Origin: CAMAXB01 sp964476565
GTDB lineage: Bacteria > Verrucomicrobiota > Verrucomicrobiia > Opitutales > Opitutaceae
DNA: 64,000 nucleotides
Direction of reading: 5' to 3'
Assembly (NCBI GenBank): GCA_964476565.1
Contig: CAYZBG010000008.1
Span: forward strand, 1-64,000
Each line of letters opens with the position of its first letter. The first letter of the stretch is position 1. The notes beneath the pieces are model-generated. The model saw only the letters and a list, made by a program, of their open reading frames with translations, did not search any database and was not told where the DNA came from. This document shows positions 52,211 to 62,296 of the stretch, piece by piece. The position numbers and the translations under genes were made by a program.

Positions 52211-52966
52211 CTATTTTCCCGCGCTCCATCCGCCGTCCACCAGGTGGCACGAGCCGGTGACCATGGCGGCTTCGTCGCTGGCGAGATAGACGGCGGCGGC
52301 GGCGATTTCCTCGGGTCGGGCCATGCGGCCGGTGAGCTGCGTCGAGGCCATGTCGCGGTAGGCTTTCTCCGGATCGGGGTACTCGGCGATGCGGGCGCGC
52401 ACGAAGGGGGTCTCGACCCGGCCCGGGCAGATCGCGTTGAAACGTACGCCGGTGTGCGAGTGGTCGAGGGCGAGGGCGCGGGTGAGGCCGACGACGGCGT
52501 GTTTTGTGACGGTGTAGGCGAGCCGGTCGCGCACGGCGACGATACCGCCGATGGAGGCCAGGTTGATCACGCTGCCGCGGCCGCGCTCGAGCATGGCGGG
52601 GACGAAGGCTTTGCAGAGGTTGAACGGGCCGCGGACGTTGACGGCGTGCAGGCGGTCGAGATCGGACGCGTGGGTCGCGAGCAGATTGCCCACGTGACCG
52701 ATGCCGGCGTTGTTCACGAGAAGGTCGAGCGGCGGGAGCCGGCCCGCGAGGGCAAGCGCGTCCGTTTCGCTGGCGACGTCGAGCGCGGCAAAGTCGGACG
52801 CACCACCCGCCGCTCGGATCGACGCCACTGTGGCCTCGCCGGCGGCCGCGTCGCGATCCACCACCCAGACCTGCGCCCCGGCCCGGGCGAAGGCGAGGGC
52901 AATGGCCTGGCCGATGCCGGAACCGGCGCCAGTGACGAGGGCTACCTTGCCGGCGAGGGAGAACAT
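52211..52966 (-). CDS. SDR-family oxidoreductase (deoxy-sugar acid dehydrogenase-like)
   Basis: This 251-residue classical short-chain dehydrogenase has the cofactor loop VTGAGSGIGQAIALAF (11-26), VVDRD with the Asp typical of NAD preference, NNAGIG, and catalytic SIGGIVAVRDRLAYTVTKH (Ser, Tyr, Lys). CPGRVETPF and a C-terminal DGGWSAGK complete it. Similar enzymes oxidise 2-keto-3-deoxy-L-fuconate or rhamnonate to the 2,4-diketo acid, the step just before the FAH hydrolase. Its gene is followed on the same strand by that hydrolase across the four-helix cassette. It stops 13 bp past the fumarase stop, probably in one operon. Substrate by inference. Confidence 0.88.
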   Translation of the reverse strand: MFSLAGKVALVTGAGSGIGQAIALAFARAGAQVWVVDRDAAAGEATVASIRAAGGASDFAALDVASETDALALAGRLPPLDLLVNNAGIGHVGNLLATHASDLDRLHAVNVRGPFNLCKAFVPAMLERGRGSVINLASIGGIVAVRDRLAYTVTKHAVVGLTRALALDHSHTGVRFNAICPGRVETPFVRARIAEYPDPEKAYRDMASTQLTGRMARPEEIAAAAVYLASDEAAMVTGSCHLVDGGWSAGK

Positions 52967-52979
52967 TGGGCCTCCGCGA

Positions 52980-54623
<1,644 letters not shown>

Positions 54624-54726
54624 GCGGACAGGGTAGCCGGAAGTCGCGGTTTGGGTACGAGGAAAAAGACGGGGTGGGCAAAAATTAGCGCAGGTTGGCG
54701 CGCCCGTTAGCGAAGGCGGTGCCGGC

Positions 54727-55986
54727 TCAGGCGCCGGAGGCCATGGCGTCGATCGTCCCGCGCAGCGCGGACAGCTGCGAGAGCGTGACCGTCGCCGGCG
54801 GCGCGGGGCGTTCCCAGCCGTGGGCGCCGGGCCAGTGGCCGTGGGCAAGAAAATCGTGCTGCGTGCGGGTGAGGGCCGCGACCGACAGGTAGTCCTGCTG
54901 CTCCTGCTCGTTGCGGAAGGGGCTGACGAGCGGCGCCGGGATCGCCGCGATGTGGCCGCTGGAAACGTAGGCGAGGTCGTTGAGGATCACGAACGGACGC
55001 GAATCGATCAGCGTGGTGGCCGGCCGCGGCGTCTCGTCCCGCAGGTAACGGTAGTAGGCGAGGTGGTTTTCGAACAGCGTGTCGAACGGCTCCAGGGGAA
55101 TGCGTTCCACCCGCCCGTCGAGCCAGCGGATCTCGGCGCCTTGGCCGACGACGTAGCGCAAGGAGGCCTTCTCGCAGACGACGGTTTCGCTTTGCGAACT
55201 CGGCCCGGCGCAGGCGTGGGAGAGCGCGAAGCGCAGCACGGCACCGCCCTCGGTGAGGGTTTCCACAAAGAACGTATCCGCGCCCTGGATCGGATGGGCG
55301 CGATAAAGCTCGGCCCGCACCTCGGCGAGGTGGGCCCACGACATCAGCGTGTCAGTCCCGGCCCAGAACAGCATGTTGTGCACGTAGTGCGCCATGGCGT
55401 TGCCGAAGCACGAGTCGAGGATGAGCCGTCCGTGGTCGCCGGTGAGGCGGCCGGCCCAGGTGTTGCGCTCGAAATAGCTGCGCGGCCGGGGCCAGCACGC
55501 GGCGAGGTGGGCCTCCCGCAGCGCGCCGAACTCGCCGGCGAGCAGACGTTCCTTCAGGGCCTGGCGCGGTTTCTCGATGATGAAGTTGAACCCGACGAGC
55601 GTGGCCTTGCGGGCGGTGCGGTCGTGCTGGATCATCTCCTCCAGCTCGACGTAGTCGAGGGTCGGCGGCTTCTCGAGGTAGACCGCGAGGCCGTGTTCGA
55701 CCCCGGCCCGGTGCATCTCGGCGTGGAGCGAAATCGGGGTGGGGACGACGAGCAGGTCGAGTCCGCCGGCGCAGGCGGACAACATGGTGCGGTAGTCGTC
55801 GAAGATCCGCACGCCTCGCCGGGCGAAGCCCCAGAGCTGCTGGGCGCCGGCAAAGTCCGCGGAGCGCGGATCGCAGGTGCAGACGAGGCGGGCGTGCCCC
55901 TTTTCCTCCAAGCGGAGGACCGCCTGATGATGGGAGCCGGCGTAGCCGCCCAGACCGATGATGCCGATGCGGATGGGCGGCTTCAC
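54727..55986 (-). CDS. Gfo/Idh/MocA-family oxidoreductase
   Basis: This 419-residue NAD(P)-binding protein has the Rossmann loop IGIIGLGGYAGSHH (7-20), a second strand with CTCDPRS, and VPTPISLHAEM. The family motif VYLEKPPTLDY has the catalytic Lys. A C-terminal alpha/beta domain has HDFLAHGHWPG. The family acts on sugars, inositols or glycans. The start overlaps the KpsF-type isomerase stop by 4 bp, so the two are made from one mRNA. No signal peptide is seen. Substrate unknown; the pairing suggests surface sugar or sugar-acid metabolism. Confidence 0.9.
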   Translation of the reverse strand: MKPPIRIGIIGLGGYAGSHHQAVLRLEEKGHARLVCTCDPRSADFAGAQQLWGFARRGVRIFDDYRTMLSACAGGLDLLVVPTPISLHAEMHRAGVEHGLAVYLEKPPTLDYVELEEMIQHDRTARKATLVGFNFIIEKPRQALKERLLAGEFGALREAHLAACWPRPRSYFERNTWAGRLTGDHGRLILDSCFGNAMAHYVHNMLFWAGTDTLMSWAHLAEVRAELYRAHPIQGADTFFVETLTEGGAVLRFALSHACAGPSSQSETVVCEKASLRYVVGQGAEIRWLDGRVERIPLEPFDTLFENHLAYYRYLRDETPRPATTLIDSRPFVILNDLAYVSSGHIAAIPAPLVSPFRNEQEQQDYLSVAALTRTQHDFLAHGHWPGAHGWERPAPPATVTLSQLSALRGTIDAMASGA

Positions 55987-56972
55987 ACGATCTTCAGTTT
56001 GGGCAGATCCTGGCCGTCGACGAGGCCCACGGGCTGGCCGCGGCGGTTGACGACGATCAGGTCATCGATCTTGTGCGCCTCGAACAGGCGCAAGGCGTCC
56101 ACGCCCAGCGCGTCCTCCCGGATGGTCTTGGGCTGACGGGTCATGAACGTGGCGACGGGTTTCGAGAGAAAGTCGGGCCCGGTCAGCGCACTCCGCCGAA
56201 AATCACCGTCAGTCAGGATGCCGCTGAGCTTGCCGGTGCGCGGGTGCACGAGCGCGATGCTGCCGCTCTTGGCCCGGGTCATCGCGAGGATGGCCTCCTG
56301 CGTCGTCACGGTGTCCGGTGCCACCGGGAGGCGGTCGCCCGTGCGCATGATGTCTTTCACACGCAGCAGGAGAACGCGGCCAAGATTGCCGGCGGGGTGA
56401 AAGCGGGCGAAGTCCTCGCGCGTCAGGCCACGGGCTTCGAGCAGGACCATCGCGAGCGCGTCGCCCAGGGCGAGGGCGGCCGTGGTACTGGCGGTCGGAG
56501 CGAGGCGCAGCGGACAGGCCTCGCGGGGTACGACGTAGAGCAGGCGCAGGTCGGCGTTGCGGGCGAGGTCGGAGTCGGGCGTTCCGGTCAGCGCCACGAT
56601 CGTGAGGCCGAACCGGCGCAGCAGCGGCAGTAGACGCAGGATTTCCTCGGACTGACCGCTGTTGCTTAGCAGGAGGGCCACATCGCCTTCGGCGCACAGC
56701 CCGACATCGCCGTGCAGGGCCTGGGTCGCGTCGAGAAAGCAGGACGCGACGCCGGTGCTGTTGAACGTGCCGACCAGTTTTTGCGCAATGTGCGCGGATT
56801 TTCCGACCCCGCAAAAGATGAGTTTCGCGCCGCGACCGACCGCAGCTTCGATCGTCTGCGCCACCTGCACAAACTCGCCGTCGAGCCCCCGGGCGCTCGC
56901 GGCCAGTGCGTCCATCTCGATGCGGATGCAGGCGCGGGCGCGGGCTAGCGCGGTTTTGGATGCGAGAGCCAT
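55983..56972 (-). CDS. KpsF/GutQ-family sugar-phosphate isomerase
   Basis: This 329-residue protein has an N-terminal SIS domain (about 30-190; CGVGKSAHIAQKLVGTFNS, LLSNSGQSEEILRLLP, TASTTAALALGDALAMVLLE) and a CBS pair (about 205-329; MRTGDRLPVAP and MTRQPKTIRED). This is the arrangement of arabinose-5-phosphate isomerases (KdsD/KpsF), which make the precursor for KDO of lipopolysaccharide. No KDO-8-phosphate synthase is near, so another sugar phosphate remains possible. It is first in a two-gene operon with the Gfo/Idh gene. Confidence 0.92.
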   Translation of the reverse strand: MALASKTALARARACIRIEMDALAASARGLDGEFVQVAQTIEAAVGRGAKLIFCGVGKSAHIAQKLVGTFNSTGVASCFLDATQALHGDVGLCAEGDVALLLSNSGQSEEILRLLPLLRRFGLTIVALTGTPDSDLARNADLRLLYVVPREACPLRLAPTASTTAALALGDALAMVLLEARGLTREDFARFHPAGNLGRVLLLRVKDIMRTGDRLPVAPDTVTTQEAILAMTRAKSGSIALVHPRTGKLSGILTDGDFRRSALTGPDFLSKPVATFMTRQPKTIREDALGVDALRLFEAHKIDDLIVVNRRGQPVGLVDGQDLPKLKIV

Positions 56973-57047
56973 TTAGAGTTTGAGTCGCAAGACGGACTGC
57001 GAGACTTAGGGGAGGCTGGGTTGCGTTCAACCCCCTTTTCCGCGCCG

Positions 57048-57899
57048 ATGAGGTTTAACCCGTTGTCCCTCCTGTCTCTGCTCATCCTGCTGCTGCTGGC
57101 AGCGGGCTGCGAACGTCCGCAAGGACTGGGGCAGACGGCGGAGATCGACGACCCGGATCGCACCCGCGGCATCAGCCTCCTGCGCAGCGGCCGCAACCAG
57201 GAGGCGCTGGCGGCGTTCTTGCGCGTGATCGAAAAGCGCGGTGGCGATGCGCCGGAGTCGCACCTCGATGCCGCCCAAATTTATCACGAGCAGATCCGCG
57301 ATCCACTCGCGGCGATCTACCATTATCGAAAGTACCTGGAGCTGAAACCCAACGGCCAGAAGTCCGACCTCGTGCGCGGCCGCATTCAGGCCGCGACGCG
57401 CGACTTCGCCCGCACCTTGCCGGCCCAGCCGTTGGAAAACCAGGTGTTGCGCAACGACCTTCTGGATGTGGTGGAGCAGTTGAAGCGTGAGAACGCCGAG
57501 CTGCAGGCGCAGCTGGCGCAGGCGCTGTCCGGTCAGGCCGCAACCGAGCCACGCGGAACAATCGCCAATCTCGCGGTCAACGAGGCGCCGCCGGTGGATG
57601 CACCGCGCATCATTCGTCCCGGCCTCGATACCAATGTGGGCGGCACGGCAGTCGCGACCGCGGTGCCCCAGCGTCCGGTCTCGACTCCGACTCCGCCCAC
57701 GCCGCCTCCCGCCGCCGGCCGGCGTCACGTCGTGGCGCAGAAGGAAAGCCTCTACAGCATCGCCCGCCAGCACTACGGGCAGGCGACCAACGCGCGGATT
57801 CAGGAGATCGTTGCGGCCAATCGCGATCAGTTGCCCCAGGGCATCAACACGCCGCTGCGTCCGGGCATGGAACTGCGCATCCCGGCGGCGGGCAATTGA
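57048..57899 (+). CDS. LysM-domain lipoprotein with TPR-like repeats
   Basis: This 283-residue lipoprotein has lipobox LAAGC (Cys21). A TPR-like helical part follows (about 38-110; GISLLRSGRNQEALAAFLRV and IYHYRKYLELKPNG), then a coiled-coil segment (about 125-160, RENAELQAQLAQAL) and a Pro/Thr linker. A C-terminal LysM domain (about 230-280; VAQKESLYSIARQHYG and LRPGMELRIP) binds peptidoglycan. It is probably anchored at the outer membrane and spans to the wall. ATG 57048 was chosen because it opens the lipoprotein signal; an in-frame TTG at 57021 is less likely. It is divergent from the isomerase gene. Confidence 0.88.
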   Translation: MRFNPLSLLSLLILLLLAAGCERPQGLGQTAEIDDPDRTRGISLLRSGRNQEALAAFLRVIEKRGGDAPESHLDAAQIYHEQIRDPLAAIYHYRKYLELKPNGQKSDLVRGRIQAATRDFARTLPAQPLENQVLRNDLLDVVEQLKRENAELQAQLAQALSGQAATEPRGTIANLAVNEAPPVDAPRIIRPGLDTNVGGTAVATAVPQRPVSTPTPPTPPPAAGRRHVVAQKESLYSIARQHYGQATNARIQEIVAANRDQLPQGINTPLRPGMELRIPAAGN

Positions 57900-58012
57900 G
57901 ACTTGTTGGCGTTCGCTGCGCCGGCACGGATCGCAAGGACAAAATATGCGGCATGCCGGCCAAGGGTCGGGCAGCGGGGTAGGGCCGGTTCTGGCATCAT
58001 GGCCGCCACGCC

Positions 58013-59434
58013 ATGATCAGCCTGCATGACTCCCCGATCGCCGCCCCTGCCTCCGCGCTCGCGACGGCGGCGCTCGACCTCGACCTGCTGCGCAAGTACG
58101 CGATCCCCGGACCGCGTTACACCTCGTATCCACCGGCCACGCGGTTCCACGCCGGCTTTGGCAGCGCGGAGGTCGATCGCTCGCTCGTGGACGACAACCG
58201 TCCCGGCGCCGGGCCGCTGTCGCTGTATTTTCACCTGCCGTTCTGCGAGTCCCGCTGCTGGTACTGCGGTTGCCATACGATCATCACCCGGCGAAAAGAG
58301 GTCGCCGACCGGTACCTGGACGATTTGGAGCTGGAACTGCGGTTGACCGCCGCCCGGGTGGATCCGGCGCGGCGCGTCACCCAGCTGCACCTCGGCGGCG
58401 GTACGCCGACGTTCCTGACCGCGGAGCAGCTCGGACGGCTGCGCGACATGGTCGGCGCCTTTTTCGCCTTTGATCCGGCGGCCGAGATCAGCGCCGAGAT
58501 CGATCCGCGCCGGCTGACGGCGGATCAGGTGGCGGTGTTGCGCGATTTCGGCCTGAACCGGGCCTCGCTGGGGGTGCAGGACACCAACCCGGAGGTGCAG
58601 CTCGCCATCCATCGCATCCAGCCCCAGGCGATGAACGAACAGGCCTTCACGTGGTTGCGTGCGGCCGGCGTCGGCTCGATCAACGTCGACCTCATCTACG
58701 GTCTGCCCCTGCAGACCACCGCTTCGCTGGACCGGACCGTCGACGACGTGCTGGCGCTCGCGCCGGACCGCCTCTCGGTGTTCAGCTACGCCCACGTTCC
58801 GTGGATCAAGCCAGCCCAGCGGATCTTCGAGCAGCGCAACCAGCTGCCCGGACCGGAGCAGAAGCTCACGATGTTTGCCCACCTGCACACCCGCTTGAAG
58901 GGCGCGGGCTTCGTCGACATCGGGCTGGATCACTTTGCCCGTCCGGATGACGAGCTGGCGCGGGCGCTCGTCGCGGGGACCCTGCATCGCAACTTCCAGG
59001 GCTACTCCACCCATGCCGGCGCCTCGCTCTACGCCTTTGGCATATCGTCCATTTCCCAGACCTCCGACACGTACCGGCAGAACCATAAATCCCTCGCCGA
59101 CTACCATGCCGCCCTCGCAGCCGGGATGCTCCCGGTCGAACGCGGCTACCGGTTGACCTCCGACGACCGGTTGCGCCGGGCTGCGATCATGCGGGTGATG
59201 TGCGAACGCCGGCTGGATCTGGATGAACTGGCCCGCGAGACGGGCGAAGACGTGCGGACGGCGTTCGCCGAGGAGTGGCGGTCGCTCGAGCCTCTGGCGG
59301 CCGACGGGTTGCTCGCATTGGGCGACGGCCGCTTCGAGGTCCTGCCTGCTGGCGTGCCCCTGTTGCGCGTGATTGCGATGAAGTTCGATGCCACGCTGGT
59401 GGCAGGTCCGCGCCGGCACGCGCTCACCGTCTGA
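58013..59434 (+). CDS. hemN: Oxygen-independent coproporphyrinogen III oxidase
   Basis: This 473-residue radical-SAM enzyme turns coproporphyrinogen III into protoporphyrinogen IX without oxygen, in heme synthesis. The cluster motif is CESRCWYCGC (Cys78, Cys82, Cys85, with the family's fourth Cys87). LGGGTPTFL, SVGVQD-like ASLGVQDTNPEVQ and the C-terminal HemN domain (about 375-460) follow. The length and N-terminal PGPRYTSYPPAT match true HemN rather than HemW/HemZ relatives. It supplies heme under anoxia, in keeping with the multiheme cytochromes NrfA and NrfH. Confidence 0.95.
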   Translation: MISLHDSPIAAPASALATAALDLDLLRKYAIPGPRYTSYPPATRFHAGFGSAEVDRSLVDDNRPGAGPLSLYFHLPFCESRCWYCGCHTIITRRKEVADRYLDDLELELRLTAARVDPARRVTQLHLGGGTPTFLTAEQLGRLRDMVGAFFAFDPAAEISAEIDPRRLTADQVAVLRDFGLNRASLGVQDTNPEVQLAIHRIQPQAMNEQAFTWLRAAGVGSINVDLIYGLPLQTTASLDRTVDDVLALAPDRLSVFSYAHVPWIKPAQRIFEQRNQLPGPEQKLTMFAHLHTRLKGAGFVDIGLDHFARPDDELARALVAGTLHRNFQGYSTHAGASLYAFGISSISQTSDTYRQNHKSLADYHAALAAGMLPVERGYRLTSDDRLRRAAIMRVMCERRLDLDELARETGEDVRTAFAEEWRSLEPLAADGLLALGDGRFEVLPAGVPLLRVIAMKFDATLVAGPRRHALTV

Positions 59435-59552
59435 ACGGCGGGCGGGGAAACGCCCTGCCGGCCGCCCCGGGGACGCACTGAGGGCGTCCGCTCCAAACCC
59501 GTCTGCTGATTTGCATTCACCGGCGGACCACGCATACGGTTCCGGTCCTGCC

Positions 59553-59984
59553 ATGTCCGACCTCACCGACCTTTACCAAGCGGTCATCCTCGATCACAGC
59601 AAACGGCCGCGCAACCGCGGGCGTCTGCCCACGGCGACCCGCGTCGCGTCGGGGGACAATCCGACCTGCGGGGACAATTGCACGGTGTACGTGCGCATGG
59701 ACGGCGACCGGATCGCGGAGATCGGGTTCGACGGCTCGGGCTGCGCGATCTCCCAGGCCAGCGCCTCGCTGATGACGACCCTGCTCAAGGGAAAGACCGC
59801 GGCGGAGGCCGCAGCGACCTTTGGTGAGTTCAAGCAGATCGTCACCACCGGGCAGGCGCCGGAGGAGATCTCCGACCTCGCCGCGTTTGCAGGCGTCCAT
59901 GCCTACCCGGCGCGCATCAAGTGCGCGACCCTCGCATGGCATGCCGCGCTCGATGCGCTGAAGCAGCCCGATAAACCCGTCTGA
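59553..59984 (+). CDS. sufU: SufU-type iron-sulfur cluster assembly protein
   Basis: This 143-residue NifU-N/SufU-like protein has the three conserved cysteines Cys39 (DNPTCGD), Cys64 (GSGCAISQAS) and Cys124 (RIKCATLAW), plus Asp41. SufU is a Zn-dependent partner that receives sulfur from SufS. The gene ends 8 bp before sufS. The start MSDLTD was chosen from family alignment by eye; the frame extends upstream into the hemN gap without support. Confidence 0.92.
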   Translation: MSDLTDLYQAVILDHSKRPRNRGRLPTATRVASGDNPTCGDNCTVYVRMDGDRIAEIGFDGSGCAISQASASLMTTLLKGKTAAEAAATFGEFKQIVTTGQAPEEISDLAAFAGVHAYPARIKCATLAWHAALDALKQPDKPV

Positions 59985-59992
59985 TCCCTGCC

Positions 59993-61225
59993 ATGGCCTC
60001 GCTCCACGACGCGCGTTCGCATTTTCCCGCCCTGCATCAGCAGGTGAACGGCAAGCCGTTGGTCTACCTGGACAACGGCGCCACCTCCCACAAGCCGCGC
60101 ACGGTGATCGACGCGCTGGTCCGCTACTACGAGCGCGACAACAGCAACGTGCACCGCGGCCTGCATGCGCTGTCGATGCGTTCGACCGACAGCTATGAGG
60201 CCGCGCGTATCCGGGCGGCCCGCTTCATCAACGCGGCCGAGCCGGCGGAGATCATCTTCGTCCGCGGCACCACCGAGGCGATCAACACGGTGGCGGCAGG
60301 TCTGGCGCCGCGCATCGGGCCGGGTGACGTGATCCTCGCGACGGAGATGGAGCACCACTCCAACCTCGTGCCGTGGCAGCAGCTGGCGAAGGCGCGCGGC
60401 GCGACCCTGCGTTACGTGCCGGTGTTGGGGGCCGACGCGGAAGGCGGTCTCGACCTGGCCGCCCTCGATCATCTGCTTACGCCGCAGGTCAAGGTCTTCG
60501 CCTTCACGCACATTTCCAATACGCTCGGCACGATCAACCCCGTGCAGGAGCTCTGCCGGCGCGCGCGGGCGGTCGGTGCTCTCAGTGTGGTCGACGCGGC
60601 GCAGTCGATCGGGCACGACGTGGTCGACGTGCGGGCCATGGGCTGCGATTTCCTCGCGTTCTCCGGACACAAGATGTGCGGTCCGACCGGCATCGGCGTG
60701 CTGTACGGCCGTCGCGAGTTGTTGGATACGATGGAGCCGGCCGAGACCGGCGGTGGCATGGTGGTGAGCGTCGATTATGCCGGGGCCCGCTGGAAGCCCT
60801 CGCCCGAGCGCTTCGAGGCGGGCACGCCCAATGTCGCCGACGCGGTGGGGCTGCATGCGGCCATGACCTACCTCGATGAACTCGGGCGCCCGGCGATCGC
60901 GGCGCACGACCACGAGCTGGCCGCCTACGGGTACGCGCGGCTGAGCGAGATCCCGGGCATTCGCATCCTCGGTCCGAGGGCGGGCGTGGTCCGCGGCGGC
61001 ATCCTGAGCTTCGCGCTGCAGGACGCCCATGCGCATGACGTCGTGACCTTCGCCGACCAGGACGGGATTGCGCTTCGCGGCGGGCATCACTGCAACCAGC
61101 CGTTGATGAAGAAACTCGGTCTGCCCAGCACGGCCCGGGCGAGCTTTTATCTCTACAACACGCAGGAAGAGATCGACGTCCTGGCCAAGTCGATCCGTCG
61201 CATCCAGACATTCTTCGCCGGCTGA
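59993..61225 (+). CDS. sufS: Cysteine desulfurase SufS
   Basis: This 410-residue PLP enzyme takes sulfur from L-cysteine and passes it on as a persulfide. It has PLP lysine Lys227 (FSGHKMCGPTG), His121-type segment MEHHSNLVPWQ, VDAAQSIGH and the mobile-loop cysteine Cys367 in LRGGHHCNQP, which marks group II (SufS) enzymes. It follows sufU by 8 bp. The rest of a SUF operon (sufB, sufC, sufD) is not next to it in this window; the next gene reads the other way. Confidence 0.95.
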   Translation: MASLHDARSHFPALHQQVNGKPLVYLDNGATSHKPRTVIDALVRYYERDNSNVHRGLHALSMRSTDSYEAARIRAARFINAAEPAEIIFVRGTTEAINTVAAGLAPRIGPGDVILATEMEHHSNLVPWQQLAKARGATLRYVPVLGADAEGGLDLAALDHLLTPQVKVFAFTHISNTLGTINPVQELCRRARAVGALSVVDAAQSIGHDVVDVRAMGCDFLAFSGHKMCGPTGIGVLYGRRELLDTMEPAETGGGMVVSVDYAGARWKPSPERFEAGTPNVADAVGLHAAMTYLDELGRPAIAAHDHELAAYGYARLSEIPGIRILGPRAGVVRGGILSFALQDAHAHDVVTFADQDGIALRGGHHCNQPLMKKLGLPSTARASFYLYNTQEEIDVLAKSIRRIQTFFAG

Positions 61226-61237
61226 TCCGCAGCGGCG

Positions 61238-62281
61238 TCAGGTCACGCCGACGCGGCAGCTGTGGGCGCTGAACCCGGCGCCGAAACTCACCAGCCACCA
61301 GTCCTCCGCGGCGGTTGGCTGCGAGGTTCGCAACGCTTCCTCCAGCACGAACAGGACGGAGGGGCTGCTCATGTTGGCGTAGTCGCGCAGCACGGTGCGG
61401 CTGGCGGTCAGCGAATGACCCGGCAGGGCGGCCTCCAGGGCGTCCAGCACATCGCGTCCGCCGGTATGGGCCAGCACGCGTCCGACGCGCCGGGCGTCTG
61501 CTGGTTCCGCGTCGAGCAAATGGCGCACTGCGGAAGCGGCGCGCTGCGGCACGGTCGGGTGCAGCCGGTTGCGCAATTTTCCCTCGCGCAGTTCGAAGCG
61601 CAGCAGGTCACGATCCTCCGGTCGGTGCACGGTGTTGAAGCCGAAGCAGCGCAGGCCGGCAGGCCCGGGCGTCGCGCGCCACAACGTGGCGGCGGCGCCA
61701 TCGCTGAACAGGCAGGCGCTCACGAGAACGCCCGGGTCGTCGTCGAGGTAGAAGGCCGCCGAGCAGACCTCGACGGCGACGCAGGCGACGGTGGCTTGTG
61801 GGTTCGCCGCGAGCACGCCTTGCGCGGCTCGGAGCGTGGGGATCGCCGCGCCGCAGCCGAGCCCGACGAGATCCTGAAGATAGGTGTTGGGACGCAGGCC
61901 GAGTTGCTCGGCCACGTAGCTGGTCACGCCGGGGCACAGGTACCCGGTGCAGGTGCAGATCAACAGGGCGTCGATCGACTCGGGCCCGAGTCCGGCTGCG
62001 GCGAGCGCCCGTGTCAGGGCCCGGCCGGCCAGGGCGGGGGCCGCGGCGCGAAAGGCCTCGTTGAGCTCATCCGGAGTGAGGTCGAAGACCCGGTCGATGT
62101 CGTTGACCGCAAAGTGGCGGGTCGCGATGCCGCTGTCACCGCGGAGGATGGTGCGGAGGATGAGCTGCGAACGCCGGCTGATGCGTTCGTGCGCCGTGGC
62201 GGAGGCCTTCACGATCTCCCAACAACGCGCCTGGGTGAAGGTGGCTTCGGGCACGGCGGTGGCGAGGGCGTGGAGGTACAT
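61238..62281 (-). CDS. Type III polyketide synthase
   Basis: This 347-residue chalcone/stilbene synthase-like enzyme condenses acyl-CoA starters with malonyl-CoA. The catalytic triad is present: Cys143 in DLVGLGCGAAIP, His272 in LAHTGGRD and Asn303 in DYANMSSPS. Other family segments are LICTCTGYLCPG and LFSDGAAATLW. It is the last gene of an operon with an FAD oxidoreductase and a methyltransferase; this trio recurs in bacteria. Relatives make alkylpyrones, alkylresorcinols or related phenolic lipids. The product here is not known. Confidence 0.93.
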   Translation of the reverse strand: MYLHALATAVPEATFTQARCWEIVKASATAHERISRRSQLILRTILRGDSGIATRHFAVNDIDRVFDLTPDELNEAFRAAAPALAGRALTRALAAAGLGPESIDALLICTCTGYLCPGVTSYVAEQLGLRPNTYLQDLVGLGCGAAIPTLRAAQGVLAANPQATVACVAVEVCSAAFYLDDDPGVLVSACLFSDGAAATLWRATPGPAGLRCFGFNTVHRPEDRDLLRFELREGKLRNRLHPTVPQRAASAVRHLLDAEPADARRVGRVLAHTGGRDVLDALEAALPGHSLTASRTVLRDYANMSSPSVLFVLEEALRTSQPTAAEDWWLVSFGAGFSAHSCRVGVT

Positions 62282-62296
62282 GCGGCGGAAGGGCGG

